A stretch of DNA of 64,000 nt from JBKQVT01 sp963804825 (GTDB taxonomy: Bacteria; Planctomycetota; Planctomycetia; Pirellulales; Thermoguttaceae): contig CAWDRV010000006.1 in the NCBI GenBank assembly GCA_963804825.1, positions 248,001-312,000 of the forward strand, written 5' to 3'. Below, piece after piece: positions 27,194 through 36,695 of the stretch; within the stretch, counting starts at the first letter, position 1, and every line of letters begins with the position of its first letter. Under the pieces are notes generated by a model. The model was not told where the DNA came from. It was given only the letters and a program-made list of their open reading frames with translations, and ran no database searches. Position numbers and translations under genes: made by a program.

Positions 27194-28231
27194 TTACTTC
27201 TCCTGGGGGGCCGCCAGGCGAAGGACCAGCCGCTCCAGGATAAGGCGGGGGGGAATCGTGCTGTCCCCCTTCAGGTCGAGGTCGGCCTCGAGCAGCCACG
27301 GGTAAAGCTGCCCGCCCCGCTGCCGGCCCAGCCGGCGAAGCTGCCGCTCGGCCTTCTGCAACACGAAGGGGCGGACGCCGGCCTGCTCCAACGCCTGCCG
27401 CAGGGCGATCCGCCGGCCGGACGGCTCGGCCTGAAGGATCAGTCGCGTGGCGGCGGCCAATCGGCGGAGCGAGGCCGAAATCTGGGCCAACAGGCCGACG
27501 GGGTTCTCGCCGGAAGTCAACAGCCGGTCGAGTTGCAGCATCGCGGCGGCGACGTTGCCGTCCAAGGCGGCGTCGAGCATTTGCCAGGTCGTCTTGGTCC
27601 GCCAGCCGCCGACCATGCGGCCGACCAGATCCGGCGTGATTTTCCGGTCGCTGCCGGCCATCGGGGCGAGCTTGGCCAGTTCCTGGTCGAGAAGGCCCAA
27701 TTCCGGACCGATGGCCTCGACCATCATTTCCGCCGCGGCCAGCGGCAGCTCGACGCCGTGCGTCTGCTTGGCCCAGCCGCCCAGCCAACGGGCCAACTGG
27801 GCCTCGGCCGGCACGTTGCAGTCGATCGCCAGCCCGTCGGCGGCCACCGCCTTGAACAGCCGCGTGTTGCTCGGCCAGACCGCGGTCTCCAACGCCAGGA
27901 CGCCGGTCCGGCTCGGCCGGGCGACGTAGTCCTCCAGCGCCGCGCGATGCAGGCTGATGAAATCCTCCGCCTCCTCGACGACGACCAGCCGCTTGCCGCC
28001 GAACATGGCCACGGTGGCCAACTCGTCGAGCACATCGCGCAGTTCGACCTTGCGTCCGTCGAACACGGTCAGCGAGAGGTCCGCCTCATCGCCGTCGGTG
28101 ACCGCCGCCCGCAGTTTCAGGAGCGATTGCCGTCGCAGAAATGCGTCGTCGCCGAAGACGACGCAGACCGGTTGTGCGGGAAACTTTTTCGGCTGGGCCA
28201 GGTAATCGACGGCATGGAGCGTTTTCGCCAT
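27194..28231 (-). CDS. holA: DNA polymerase III subunit delta
   Basis: 345 residues, the normal length of the clamp-loader delta subunit. The N-terminal ATPase-like fold is recognisable by CVVFGDDAFLRRQSLLKLRA, TVFDGRKVELRDVLDELAT and MFGGKRLVVVEEAEDF; the helical part includes IGPELGLLDQELAKLA, MLDAALDGNVAAAMLQLDRL, LLTSGENPVGLLAQISAS and a C-terminal LEADLDLKGDSTIPPRLILE. Like other delta subunits it has no Walker A. It opens the beta clamp during loading at the replication fork. It starts with ATG at 28231. Confidence 0.9.
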   Translation of the reverse strand: MAKTLHAVDYLAQPKKFPAQPVCVVFGDDAFLRRQSLLKLRAAVTDGDEADLSLTVFDGRKVELRDVLDELATVAMFGGKRLVVVEEAEDFISLHRAALEDYVARPSRTGVLALETAVWPSNTRLFKAVAADGLAIDCNVPAEAQLARWLGGWAKQTHGVELPLAAAEMMVEAIGPELGLLDQELAKLAPMAGSDRKITPDLVGRMVGGWRTKTTWQMLDAALDGNVAAAMLQLDRLLTSGENPVGLLAQISASLRRLAAATRLILQAEPSGRRIALRQALEQAGVRPFVLQKAERQLRRLGRQRGGQLYPWLLEADLDLKGDSTIPPRLILERLVLRLAAPQEK

Positions 28232-28245
28232 AAAGACAGTATAAA

Positions 28246-28272
28246 GGCGGAGGGCGGAGGGCGGAAGGCGGA
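28246..28272. repeat. GGCGGAGGGCGGAAGG purine tract
   Basis: A run of GGCGGAGGGCGGAAGGCGGA units directly upstream of the holA start, one of the dispersed GGAAGGCGG family. It is followed at 28290-28315 by CCCCCGCGGTTGCACGGGGG, a hairpin. The rest of the 189-base gap up to DUF2442 shows nothing recognisable. Confidence 0.65.
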
Positions 28273-28420
28273 ACGACGTTTACCCCCGCGGTTGCACGGG
28301 GGCGTTTGGCACAGACGCCCTGAGTTGCCGGTCTGTCCCGGATTGCTTATACTACTGAAACATGCCTTGGATAAGTTGGCCGAAGCCGTCACCTACAGGA
28401 TCGAACCGTTGAGGTGACCC

Positions 28421-28696
28421 ATGAATCCGAGAGTCAGCCGGGTGCAGCCGGCGTCCGGACACCGATTGCTGCTCACCTTTACCAACGGAGAGAAAGGCGT
28501 CTTCGACTGCCGGTCGTTGCTCGAGTTCGGCGTGTTCCGCGAGCTACAGGACGAGGCTTACTTCCGGCAGGCTCGCGTCGAAGGAGGAACCGTGGTCTGG
28601 CCGCACGAGCAGGATATATGCGCCGACACGCTGTACCTGGAATCGGACAAGTCCGCCGAAGGAATTGCCGAGCACGCCGTGTCCAAGAACGGCTAG
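28421..28696 (+). CDS. DUF2442 domain protein
   Basis: 91 residues. It matches the DUF2442 layout: VQPASGHRLLLTFTNGEKGV, DCRSLLEFGVFRELQDEAYF, and EGGTVVWPHEQDICADTLYL. Members of this family usually accompany toxin-antitoxin-like or DUF4160 genes, but no such partner is visible here; it stands alone, 33 bases upstream of an AAA ATPase in the same direction and might share its transcript. No catalytic role is known. Confidence 0.85.
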   Translation: MNPRVSRVQPASGHRLLLTFTNGEKGVFDCRSLLEFGVFRELQDEAYFRQARVEGGTVVWPHEQDICADTLYLESDKSAEGIAEHAVSKNG

Positions 28697-28729
28697 CCGC
28701 CGCTGTTGTCGCACGTCAGGAGCCTTGCG

Positions 28730-30219
28730 ATGAAATCCGAGGGTCTGAAACTCCTCATTCAGGCGGGCAACCCCATCATCTCGATGGAGACGCCGGACGA
28801 ACCCCGCGCCGCCCACCTCGTCCATGAAGTGGCCGAATCCATGTCGCTGCCGCTGGTCGAATGGTCGGTGACCGAGGGCCTGCGGTCCATGCCGCCGATG
28901 GCGGCCGCAGACGCTGGTGGAACGCGGGCAAGGTCGCCGCGGCGCTGGGATACGTGAAGGAATCGACCGATCCGCGGGTCTACTTGTTCAAGGACCTCGG
29001 CCCGCACTGCAAGGACCCGCAGATCGTGCGATTGCTCCGCGATCTGTATTTTTCGTCCGACTCGCGATTCTGGACGATGATCTTGCTGGACGCGGCGGGG
29101 CTGCCGCCGGAGGTGCGGCGGCTGACCGTTCCCTTCGAGGTCGGCTGGCCCAGCGAGCAGGAACTGTTGGAGATCGTTCGCAGCACCTTTCAAGAGGCCA
29201 AGCGCCGCAGTCTCCAGCAGGTGGAATCGAAGCTGACCAAGCGCGAGCTGGAACTGTTGCTGCAGACGTTGCAGGGGCTGACGAGCGAGGAGGCCGCCCG
29301 CGTGGTCTCCGGGGCAATCCACGACGACAACGTGCTGGACGGTTCCGATTTGCCGCGGATCGTCGATGCGAAACGCAACCGGCTGGGGACGATGGGCTGC
29401 CTGGAGCCGATCGTCGCCGACGTTTCGCCGGAGGAGATCGGCGGGCTGAAGAACCTGAAGCGGTGGCTCGACCTGCGGCACGGCGGTTTCAGCCGCGACG
29501 CCCACGATTTCGGGCTCGATCCGCCGCGGGGCATCTTGCTGCTGGGGGTGCAAGGCTGCGGCAAGAGCCTCTGCGCCAAGGTGGTCGCCTCGGCGTGGCG
29601 GATGCCGCTGGTGCGGATGGACCCGGGCGTGCTCTACCAGAAGTTCATCGGCGAGAGCGAGGCCCGCCTGCGCGAAGCGCTCCAGCAGGCCGAGTCGATG
29701 GCCCCCGCCGTGTTGTGGATCGACGAGATCGAGAAGGCGTTCGCCTCGGCCAGTTCCGACTCGGCCGACGGCGGGCTTTCGCAGCGGATGTTCGGCACCC
29801 TGCTGTCGTGGATGCAAGACCACCGCCACAACGTCTTCTTGATCGCCACCGCGAACAACCTCGCGCAGCTCCCGCCCGAGCTGATGCGCAAGGGCCGGTT
29901 CGATGAAATCTTTTTCGTCGATCTGCCCGGGCTGGAGGAGCGCGAGCAGATTTTCTCGATCCATCTGAAGAAGCGTCGCCGCGACAAGAGCAAGTTCGAC
30001 ATGGCCAAATTGGTGGCCGCCTCGGAAGGCTATGCCGGCGCGGAGATCGAGCAGGCGGTGGTCTCCGGCTTGTATGCGGCGTTTTCCGAGAAGAAGGAGT
30101 GCGACACGGAGCACATTCTGGCCGCCATGCGGGCGACGCAGCCGATCTCGGTCGTCATGCGGGAGCACGTCGAGCAGCTTCGCGCCTGGGCCCGCGGCCG
30201 CTGCGTCATGGCCGACTGA
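28730..30219 (+). CDS. Ycf46-like AAA ATPase (frameshifted)
   Basis: About 496 residues after two extra bases at about 28905 and 28925 are removed (GGCCGC and GCGGGCAAG). The N-terminal half (LKLLIQAGNPIISMETPDEP, then VYLFKDLGPHCKDPQIVRLL) is the non-ATPase region typical of Ycf46. The AAA domain has Walker A LLGVQGCGKSLCAKVVA, Walker B APAVLWIDEIEKAFA, sensor-1 NVFLIATANNLAQLPPEL and the arginine finger region MRKGRFDEIF. The function of Ycf46 in bacteria is not established; it is cytoplasmic. A start ATG at 28730 behind CAGGAG is clear. Confidence 0.85.
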
Positions 30220-30235
30220 GGCGAAGGCGGAAGTG

Positions 30236-30262
30236 AGCCCCGGGCGTTAGCCCGGGGATGGG
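30236..30262. repeat. CCCCGGGCGTTAGCCCGGGG hairpin
   Basis: AGCCCCGGGCGTTAGCCCGGGG forms an 8-bp stem with a GTT-type loop. It lies between the convergent AAA ATPase and surface-protein genes and resembles the CCGGAGGCGTTAGCCTCCGG family at 49830-49857 and 60990-61018. It lacks a T-tract. Confidence 0.7.
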
Positions 30263-30352
30263 TCGCGGCAGCGAGCGGAAGCTGGAATTTTACGTCGTGC
30301 CGAATGCCGCACTGGCAAAGACAGTGGCACACGTCACAAGGCCGCCTGCCTC

Positions 30353-32214
30353 TTACCGCAGGTCACTGGGCGCGGCAAGCCTTAACCCCGACTGGCCGAC
30401 GGGATGGACGTCGCGGATGCGGGCCTTCGGGACCATCTGGTCGACGGCGACCGGCTGCGTGGTTTCATAGACGCCGATATTGCCCGCCTCGTCGCGGGCC
30501 TCGATCCGCAGATAAATCCGCGACGGCGTTTGGTTGTCGATCGGCCAGGAGTAATGCCCGGTGTTCGCCAGGCCCGAGGCCATGGGGATCCAGGGTCCGC
30601 CGGGGGTCTGGCTGAAGGAGAGCGAGATGGGCCGGGCGGCCAGCATCATGTTGTCGCTGGCCTGCCAGGAGATGTTCAGGTTGTTGGAGTCGGCGTCGCT
30701 GCCTTGTGCGGCGGAGGTGATGCGGACGGTGGGCTTGGTCAGATCGACGCCGATCCAGATTTTCGGCGGATCGCCGCTCTGGGGCGGGCTGTCGCTGCGT
30801 CCGGCCCCGCTCTCGACGACGAGGCGGAATCCGTAAATCCCCGCCTCGGGGACGGTCACAACCAGGGGACTGCGTTTGCTCTCGTCCACGGCGAATCGCT
30901 TCCACGTCCGCCCGCCGTCGCGGGTGCCCCAAAGCTCGATCTGCTTGACCCCCGAGGGACCGACGGATTCGAGGTCGTAGTCCAATTCAAAGATGCGGGA
31001 GTTGATCATGTTCAGCTTCGCGGTCGGCGGCAACCCGGTCGCGGCCGAACTCGGCGCGGCGCCGGCGATGGAACCGGTCGCCGGGCCCGTGGACCCGCCG
31101 CCCGCCGTCTTGGGACGCGAGCGGTTCTGCCCGTCGAAACCGACCAACTGGTCGCGGCCGGGCTGATTGAATTGGACGGCGACGGAGCCGTCCTGCGTCT
31201 GGACTTTGCCCTGGTCGGAGATATCCACCCGCGTCTGGCCCGAAGCGGACCGGAGCGGACCGGCGGACAAGTCTCCGCCGGCCGGACCACGATCATTGGC
31301 GACCTGGTTGGGGGAAGAAGCCCTTGCGGCCGGCCAGGTGGTCGGCGGCGGATCGGGACTTGCCCGCCAGGCGTCGCCATCCTGTTGGCCGGTCGGCGGT
31401 CGTTGCGTGTTATCGGCAATCGGTGTCACGGCGGCCGGCGGCGGGGTTGTGGTCGAGGTCGCGGCCGTCGGCGACGACGGCGATAACGGCGATAACGGCG
31501 ACGACGGCGATGCCGGCGTCAAGGCGGCCGGTCCCAGGTCGCGCAGGTTGATCCGCGTCTGGCTCACGCCCGCATTGCCCGCCAGGTCGAACACCTCGGC
31601 GCGGAGTTCCAATTGGGCGACGTCGGCCGGCGGGTAGAGGGCGACTTCGCCGCTGGCAACGGGTCCCGTCGCGCCCGGCTGCGGATGCTCGAACTTGATC
31701 GTCCGCCACGGCATCGTGGCCGCGCCGCGATATTGGATCGACAGGCTGCCCGGCTTGGGATGAAGCTCCTCGATTTGCCAATGGACGATGGTCTCGCCGG
31801 TCGGACCGCGCCGTGCGCCGAGCCGCACCTTGGGCGGCGTGGTATCGACGACGACGATCAGTTCCGGGGTCTTGGGGGCAGCGGAGGCCGCCTGCCCGCG
31901 GGAAGCCATCGTGCGGACCGAAAACCAATATTCCCCGTCCGCGCCGCGCGAAAGACGAATTGCCCCTTGGCCGGATCGACCTTGCTATAAGACTGCCACG
32001 AGCCGCCGCGGTCGGCGGAGACATAGAGTTGCACCTCGACCGGCGCCTGGACGGCGCCGGCGGGACGGTGGACGTGGAAGGGGATGGCGAACACGGCCGC
32101 GCGACTGTGGAAGGTGGGCACGGGGCTCGCCGGAGCAGTGGCGGCTGGACTGCCGCCCGCCGAGGTCCCGACCGCTCCCAGAACCAACACTTGCAACAGC
32201 GGCGCCAACCACAT
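30353..32214 (-). CDS. Secreted beta-rich protein with Ig-like repeats (frameshifted)
   Basis: About 620 residues. A signal peptide (MWLAPLLQVLVLGAVGTSAG) starts the frame ending near 31940; a frameshift there joins it to EYWFSVRTMASRGQAASA and the rest. Several Ig/fibronectin-like units follow: TPPKVRLGARRGPTGETIVH, FDLAGNAGVSQTRINL, DESKRSPLVVTVPEAGIYGF, PTVRITSAAQGSDADSNNLN, and YLRIEARDEAGNIGVYETT. A Ser/Pro linker (SPSSPLSPLSPSSP) comes from the antisense hexamer repeat at 31471-31514. Probably a periplasmic or surface structural protein; no enzyme motif is visible. Confidence 0.72.
31471..31514 (+). repeat. GGCGAC/GGCGATAAC array in antisense to a gene
   Basis: GCGACGACGGCGATAACGGC units read from the minus strand as Ser/Pro/Leu repeats inside the Ig-like secreted protein. 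Confidence 0.7.
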
Positions 32215-32397
32215 GGCAAGACTCCCCCCAATAAGAAAACCGTTCGCGCACGGAATTTGGCTGTGCCAGTCCGACAGGGATTCACACTCCATCGGTATCG
32301 GTTGTAACGGTTGTGCGACTTGAAGAAAGGATGTCGCAGGACGCGGCTGGGCAAGCCAGGAAAGATGGGTGGAATAGCTGCGCCGGTCGAAAATCTG

Positions 32398-32506
32398 TAG
32401 GGTGGGTCGAGCGCAGCGAGCCCCACCAAAATCCGCGAAAGACTGACGGTGGGGCTCGGGACCATGCTTCGCATGGTGCCCCTCGACCCACCCTACGGCT
32501 TCAATC
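32398..32506. repeat. Dispersed repeat, GGTGGGTCGAGCGCAGCGAG family
   Basis: AGGGTGGGTCGAGCGCAGCG, AGCCCCACC, a spacer AAAATCCGCGAAAGACTGAC, then GGTGGGGCTCGGGACCATGC, the small hairpin CCATGCTTCGCATGG, and CCCCTCGACCCACCCTAC. The same element, in a simpler form, is at 53977-54058, and a shortened relative at 44660-44705. It sits between two minus-strand genes. Confidence 0.8.
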
Positions 32507-33325
32507 TGGCGGCGCGGCTTGGAGCTTGGACTTTACTTCCTCGGGCGGGAGGAACTCCACACGGCCGTCGGCAAACGCGACGTTCAGTCCGCCCGCATGA
32601 TTGCTGTGGACGTCGCCAAGGGGGTCCCTCGGCTCCATCCAATTGACGCCGCTTTGCGCGGACTCGATCAACATGATGGTCATGCTGGCGCCCGCGCCGC
32701 GGCCAAGGCGCTCGCGCGTGATCGATTGGGGACCGTCGGAGAACATGCCCGGGCCGACAGCCATCAGGTAACTTGTCTGCGACGGGATGGGCGATCGTTC
32801 GCTGGGGCAGCAGAAGACGGGCGGCATTTGAGCAGCCAGGACACGGTTATGCGGACCGTTCCACGGCTCGTCGAATCTGTACTGCTCATAGAGATCTTTC
32901 CTGCCCAGAAACGGCAGGATCAAGACGCGCCAACTGTGCATGGGACGCCCGTTCTTGTCGGCGACGTAGGCGGGCGGAAAACAGCCGTGCTGGGTCTCGT
33001 ACTGCAGCAGTGCCAGGCTGATCTCATGGAGATTGTTATTGCACGCCACCCTGCGGGCTGCTTCGCGCGCGGCTTGAACGGCTGGCAGCAACAGGCCCGC
33101 GCATATTGCCAGCACCGGAATCGAGCAGCCCACCACGATGAGGAGGATGGCCCAGACCGGTATGCCGCTCCGTCGCGGGGGCGGCGGATAGAAGGCGTCG
33201 CCGGTCGGGGTTCCGGGGATGGTGATCGGCTTGCCGCAGCCGGCGCACGGGCCGGTTTGGCCGGCATACTGTTCGGCAACGTCGGTGACATGGCCGCAAT
33301 GGGGACACGTGAAACGGATGGACAT
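32501..33325 (-). CDS. DUF1559 protein with N-terminal zinc ribbon
   Basis: 274 residues. The N-terminus is a zinc ribbon (FTCPHCGHVTDV, GPCAGCGKPITIP) and then one membrane helix (VWAILLIVVGCSIPVLAICA) running into LLLPAVQAAREAARRVACNN, the DUF1559 core beginning. The typical C-terminus is present: DVHSNHAGGLNVAFADGRVE. DUF1559 proteins are abundant prepilin-like surface proteins of planctomycetes; their usual type-IV prepilin leader is replaced here by the ribbon and helix. Start at 33325, MSIRFTCPHC; a longer in-frame start at 33478 adds no conserved residues. Function unknown. Confidence 0.85.
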   Translation of the reverse strand: MSIRFTCPHCGHVTDVAEQYAGQTGPCAGCGKPITIPGTPTGDAFYPPPPRRSGIPVWAILLIVVGCSIPVLAICAGLLLPAVQAAREAARRVACNNNLHEISLALLQYETQHGCFPPAYVADKNGRPMHSWRVLILPFLGRKDLYEQYRFDEPWNGPHNRVLAAQMPPVFCCPSERSPIPSQTSYLMAVGPGMFSDGPQSITRERLGRGAGASMTIMLIESAQSGVNWMEPRDPLGDVHSNHAGGLNVAFADGRVEFLPPEEVKSKLQAAPPD

Positions 33326-33595
33326 GATCGGGCTCCCTTGAGGTCGAGAAGTGTGGGCGTTTGCTGGATTAGAGGAAAGTTGGTTCGATTTGTCAAATAG
33401 GGACAGCCCGAAGGGAGGGAGAGAAAACGCCTTTCCCTGCCCCGTGGGTCGTGGGAAAACCGGCCTTCGCGGAGCCATCCCCAGAAAGTATGGGCAGCCG
33501 CGTTTTTTCTCGCTGGACGCAAGGCGGCTGCGGCAACATAATGTACGGAGGGAAGAGACCTATCCACTCCCGCAGCGCAAGCGATTGCATTTCGA

Positions 33596-33887
33596 ATGTC
33601 ATTAAGGCACCTCCTCGAGACCACTCAGGGCGAGTTGGTCTTCTGGATCGCTGTTCTGGCTTCATTGACGGCCGCTGCGTTGCTCCTGGTTGCCGCTACG
33701 GCTTACCTGGTGGTGAGAATCCTGCGCCAAGACGCTACAACAGGAACCACTTTCAAGCGAATTGCTGTCAAAATTCCGCGAACTGCATTCCAAGGGTGAG
33801 CTAACGGACGCGGAATACCGAACAATAAAAACTACGTTGGCGGAGCAACTCCGGAAAGAGATAAGGGATACCGGCGACACAGTTTAG
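33596..33887 (+). CDS. Small membrane protein with SHOCT-like tail (frameshifted)
   Basis: About 96 residues after removal of one extra base at about 33750. A membrane helix (ELVFWIAVLASLTAAALLLV) is followed in the second frame by ELLSKFRELHSKGELTDAEY, RTIKTTLAEQLRKEIRDTGD, a short helical tail of the SHOCT type. Small proteins of this layout next to clpX or recombination genes occur in planctomycetes, but the role is unknown. The frame sum is consistent with exactly one extra base. It precedes clpX by about 200 bases in the same direction. Confidence 0.65.
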
Positions 33888-34088
33888 GACGCCCGTCGCG
33901 GCGACGTGCCGGCAAGGGGCTCAAAAACGGCAACCTTGCCGCAATTTGCCACGGCGCTGGAAAAAGCATCACCGTTCGGGCGGGACGGCGAAGTTTTCAC
34001 GCCGGCCGCGGGGAACCATGTCCGAAACGTCGCCGTAGAACTCAGCAGCGACCGGAACCGAGACGAGACAGGCGGAAAAGGAAAGGGT

Positions 34089-35366
34089 ATGCCTTCGGGA
34101 CGAGATTTCAGCGCGGGACGCCGCGGCAGCGGGACGACCAAGAAGAACGCCTTCTGCTCCTTCTGTCGCAAGAGCTATCGAGACGTGGGACCGCTGGTGG
34201 AAGGGCCGGGCGACGTTTACATCTGCGGCGAGTGCATCGACCTGTGCCAGTCGATCCTGGAGCAAGAGCGCCGCCGCCGCGGGACCAGCAAACCGCTCTT
34301 CAACAAGATCCTCACCCCGCGGCAGATCGTCGAGCACCTCGATCAATACGTGATCGGGCAAGACCGCGCCAAGAAGGTGCTGGCCGTCGCCGTCCACAGC
34401 CATTACAAGCGGCTGGTGCACGGCGGCCAGGAATCGGACATCGAGATCGACAAGTCCAACATCCTCATGATCGGGCCGACCGGCTCCGGCAAGACCTTGC
34501 TGGCGCAGACCTTGGCCCGCGTCCTCGACGTCCCCTTCGCCATCGGCGACGCGACGACGCTGACGGAGGCGGGCTACGTGGGCGAAGACGTTGAGAACCT
34601 GCTGTTGAAACTGCTGCACGCCGCCGACTTCGACCTGGAGTCGGCCCAGCGCGGCATCCTCTATATCGACGAAATCGACAAGATCGGCAAGACCAGCCAG
34701 AACATCTCCATCACCCGCGACGTTTCCGGCGAAGGCGTCCAACAGGCCCTGTTGAAAATGCTGGAAGGCACGATCGCCAACGTGCCGCCCCAAGGCGGCC
34801 GGAAGCATCCCGAACAGCAGTACATCCAGATGGACACCTCCAACATCCTGTTCATCTGCGGCGGCACCTTCGTCGGCATCGAGGACATCATCGGCAAGCG
34901 CCTGGGCAAGCGCGCCATCGGCTTCGGCCAAGACACGCTCGCGCACAACGAACTCGAGCTGGGCGAGCTGCTCGAACGCGTCACCAGCGACGACATCCTC
35001 CAGTTCGGCATGATTCCCGAGTTGGTCGGCCGCTTGCCGGTGGTCTCCGCCTTGCAGCCGTTGGACGAGAGCGCGTTGGTCCGCATCCTCATCGAGCCCA
35101 AGAATGCCCTGGTCAAGCAGTACCAAGCGCTGTTCGCCATGGAGCACGCCGAGTTGAACTTCACCGAGGGCGGGCTCCGGGCCATCGCCCACAAGGCCCA
35201 CGAAAAAGACACCGGCGCCCGCGGGCTGAGGTCGATCATCGAAGAAGTGATGCTCGACATCATGTACGAATTGCCCGACCAGACGCCTGGAAGCCGCTAC
35301 CTGGTCACCGAGGACGTGGTGCTGGGCCGCCAGCCGCTGTTCGCCGTCGCGAAGAAAAGCGCGTAG
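34089..35366 (+). CDS. clpX: ATP-dependent Clp protease ATP-binding subunit ClpX
   Basis: 425 residues and intact. The N-terminal zinc-binding domain (NAFCSFCRKSYRDVG, DVYICGECIDLC) is followed by the AAA+ core: Walker A ILMIGPTGSGKTLLAQTLAR, Walker B RGILYIDEIDKIG, sensor ARGLRSIIEEVMLDIMYELP, and YVIGQDRAKKVLAVAVH. The IGF-like loop that docks ClpP is present as RAIGFGQD. It unfolds proteins and feeds them to ClpP in the cytoplasm. No clpP is adjacent. The start ATG has AAAGGAAAGGG in front; an in-frame upstream start at 33906 adds no conserved residues. Confidence 0.95.
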   Translation: MPSGRDFSAGRRGSGTTKKNAFCSFCRKSYRDVGPLVEGPGDVYICGECIDLCQSILEQERRRRGTSKPLFNKILTPRQIVEHLDQYVIGQDRAKKVLAVAVHSHYKRLVHGGQESDIEIDKSNILMIGPTGSGKTLLAQTLARVLDVPFAIGDATTLTEAGYVGEDVENLLLKLLHAADFDLESAQRGILYIDEIDKIGKTSQNISITRDVSGEGVQQALLKMLEGTIANVPPQGGRKHPEQQYIQMDTSNILFICGGTFVGIEDIIGKRLGKRAIGFGQDTLAHNELELGELLERVTSDDILQFGMIPELVGRLPVVSALQPLDESALVRILIEPKNALVKQYQALFAMEHAELNFTEGGLRAIAHKAHEKDTGARGLRSIIEEVMLDIMYELPDQTPGSRYLVTEDVVLGRQPLFAVAKKSA

Positions 35367-35370
35367 GAAA

Positions 35371-35441
35371 AAGCCCCCGGACTGCGCTTCGTGGCATGAG
35401 GCCGAAAGCGATCAAAAGCCCCCGGACTGCGTCCGGGGGGC
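35371..35441. repeat. CCCCCGGAC hairpin repeats at the clpX/aminotransferase junction
   Basis: Two copies: an incomplete AAGCCCCCGGACTGCG (35371-35386) and a complete AGCCCCCGGACTGCGTCCGG with GGGG (35417-35440). The second copy lies inside the 3' end of the aminotransferase gene and encodes its last residues. It could also act as a bidirectional terminator between convergent genes. Confidence 0.75.
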
Positions 35442-36567
35442 GTCCGGCTTGGCCTTCTCACTGGCCAGTTCCCTCAACACCTCGACGCCCCGCTGGATCA
35501 CCGCGTCGGGGGCGGCGTAGGAAATCCGGAAGTGCGTGTCGCGGCGGCTGAAAACATTGCCCGGTATCATCAGCAATTGATAGCGCTCGATCGCCCGGGA
35601 GACGAACTCCATGCCCGTGCCCCAGGGCAGCCGGGGAAATGCGTAAAAGGCCCCGGCAGGCTCCACCAGGTCGTAATAGCCCCGCAGCCCGGCGGTCAAT
35701 AGGTCGCGCTTGCGGCGATAGGCCTCGATCTGCGGGCTCATGTCCACGTCCATGGCGACCGCCCCCGCCCATTGCGCCGGCTGCGGCGCGCAGACGAAAC
35801 TGTATTGCTGCAGCTTGATCATCTCGCGGATGATCGCCGACGGACCGTGGGCGAAGCCGAGCCGCCAGCCCGGCATCCCGTAGGTCTTGCTGAAACCGTC
35901 GATCACCAGCGCCTGCGGATTGAACCTGGCCGGAGAAACGAACGGGCGGTCGTAGCAGAACTCGCGGTAGATCTCGTCGCTCAGCAGCACGACGTTCCGC
36001 CGGGCGGCCAACTCGGCCAGTCCGCGGACCTCCTCCTCGCCGGCCACGGCGCCGGTGGGATTGGCCGGGCTGTTCAACAGGATCATTTTCGTCCGCGGCG
36101 TCAAGGCGGCCGCCACGCGGTCCGGATCGATGCGAAAATCCGGATACGTGTCGACGTAGACCACCGTGGCGCCGATGACCTTCGCCAGGGCGTCGTACAT
36201 CACGAAATAGGGATCGAAAACGACGACCTCTTCGCCGGGGTTCAACAGCACCATCATGGCCAGCATCAGGCCGCCGCTGGTGCCCGAGGTGACGAACAGT
36301 TCGCGGTCCTCCTGTCCATATTCCTGTCGCACGCGGGCCGCGAGTTTTTCGCGCAGCAGCGGGCATGCCCTGCGTGAGGGCGTAGCCGTTCTTGCGGCTC
36401 TCGATGGCCTCGACGGCGGCCCGGCGGACCGGCTCCGGCACGTCGAAGTCGGGCTGGCCGATGGAGAGGTTGATGGGATCGGGCAGCTTCGCGCCCAGGT
36501 CGAAGACCTTGCGGATTCCCGAGGAATCGAAGCAACGCGTGCGGTCGGCCAGCCAATGTTCGGACAT
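35412..36567 (-). CDS. PLP aminotransferase, aspartate type (frameshifted)
   Basis: About 384 residues after one extra base at about 36365 is removed. Class I/II fold: LGAKLPDPINLSIGQPDFDV, GYALTQGMPLLREKLAARV, LMLAMMVLLNPGEEVVVFDP, the substrate Asn in LNSPANPTGAV, and the PLP lysine in DGFSKTYGMPGWRLG. The C-terminal Arg lies in HFRISYAAPDAVI. The first substrate is not certain; aspartate or another amino acid is likely. The last 11 residues, ending SGGF, are encoded by the hairpin repeat at 35417-35440. The start ATG has GGAG nearby. It is convergent to clpX. Confidence 0.85.
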
Positions 36568-36645
36568 GAGTATCCTCCGCTCTCCTTTTGGGCGAGGGAC
36601 CGCAAGCGGTGCCCGGGGTGAGCGCGGCGATTTCCGGCAACCCCG

Positions 36646-36680
36646 GCCCTCACCCTAGCCCTCTCCCGGCGGGAGAGGGG
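36646..36680. repeat. CCCTCTCCC hairpin repeat
   Basis: CCCTCACCCTAGCCCTCTCC followed by CGGCGGGAGAGGG gives an 8-bp stem CCCTCTCC/GGGAGAGGG. A similar hairpin (CCCTCTCCCTCCGGGAGAGG) is at 44581-44605. It lies between two minus-strand genes without a T-tract. Confidence 0.65.
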
Positions 36681-36695
36681 ACCGGTGCAACGGCC

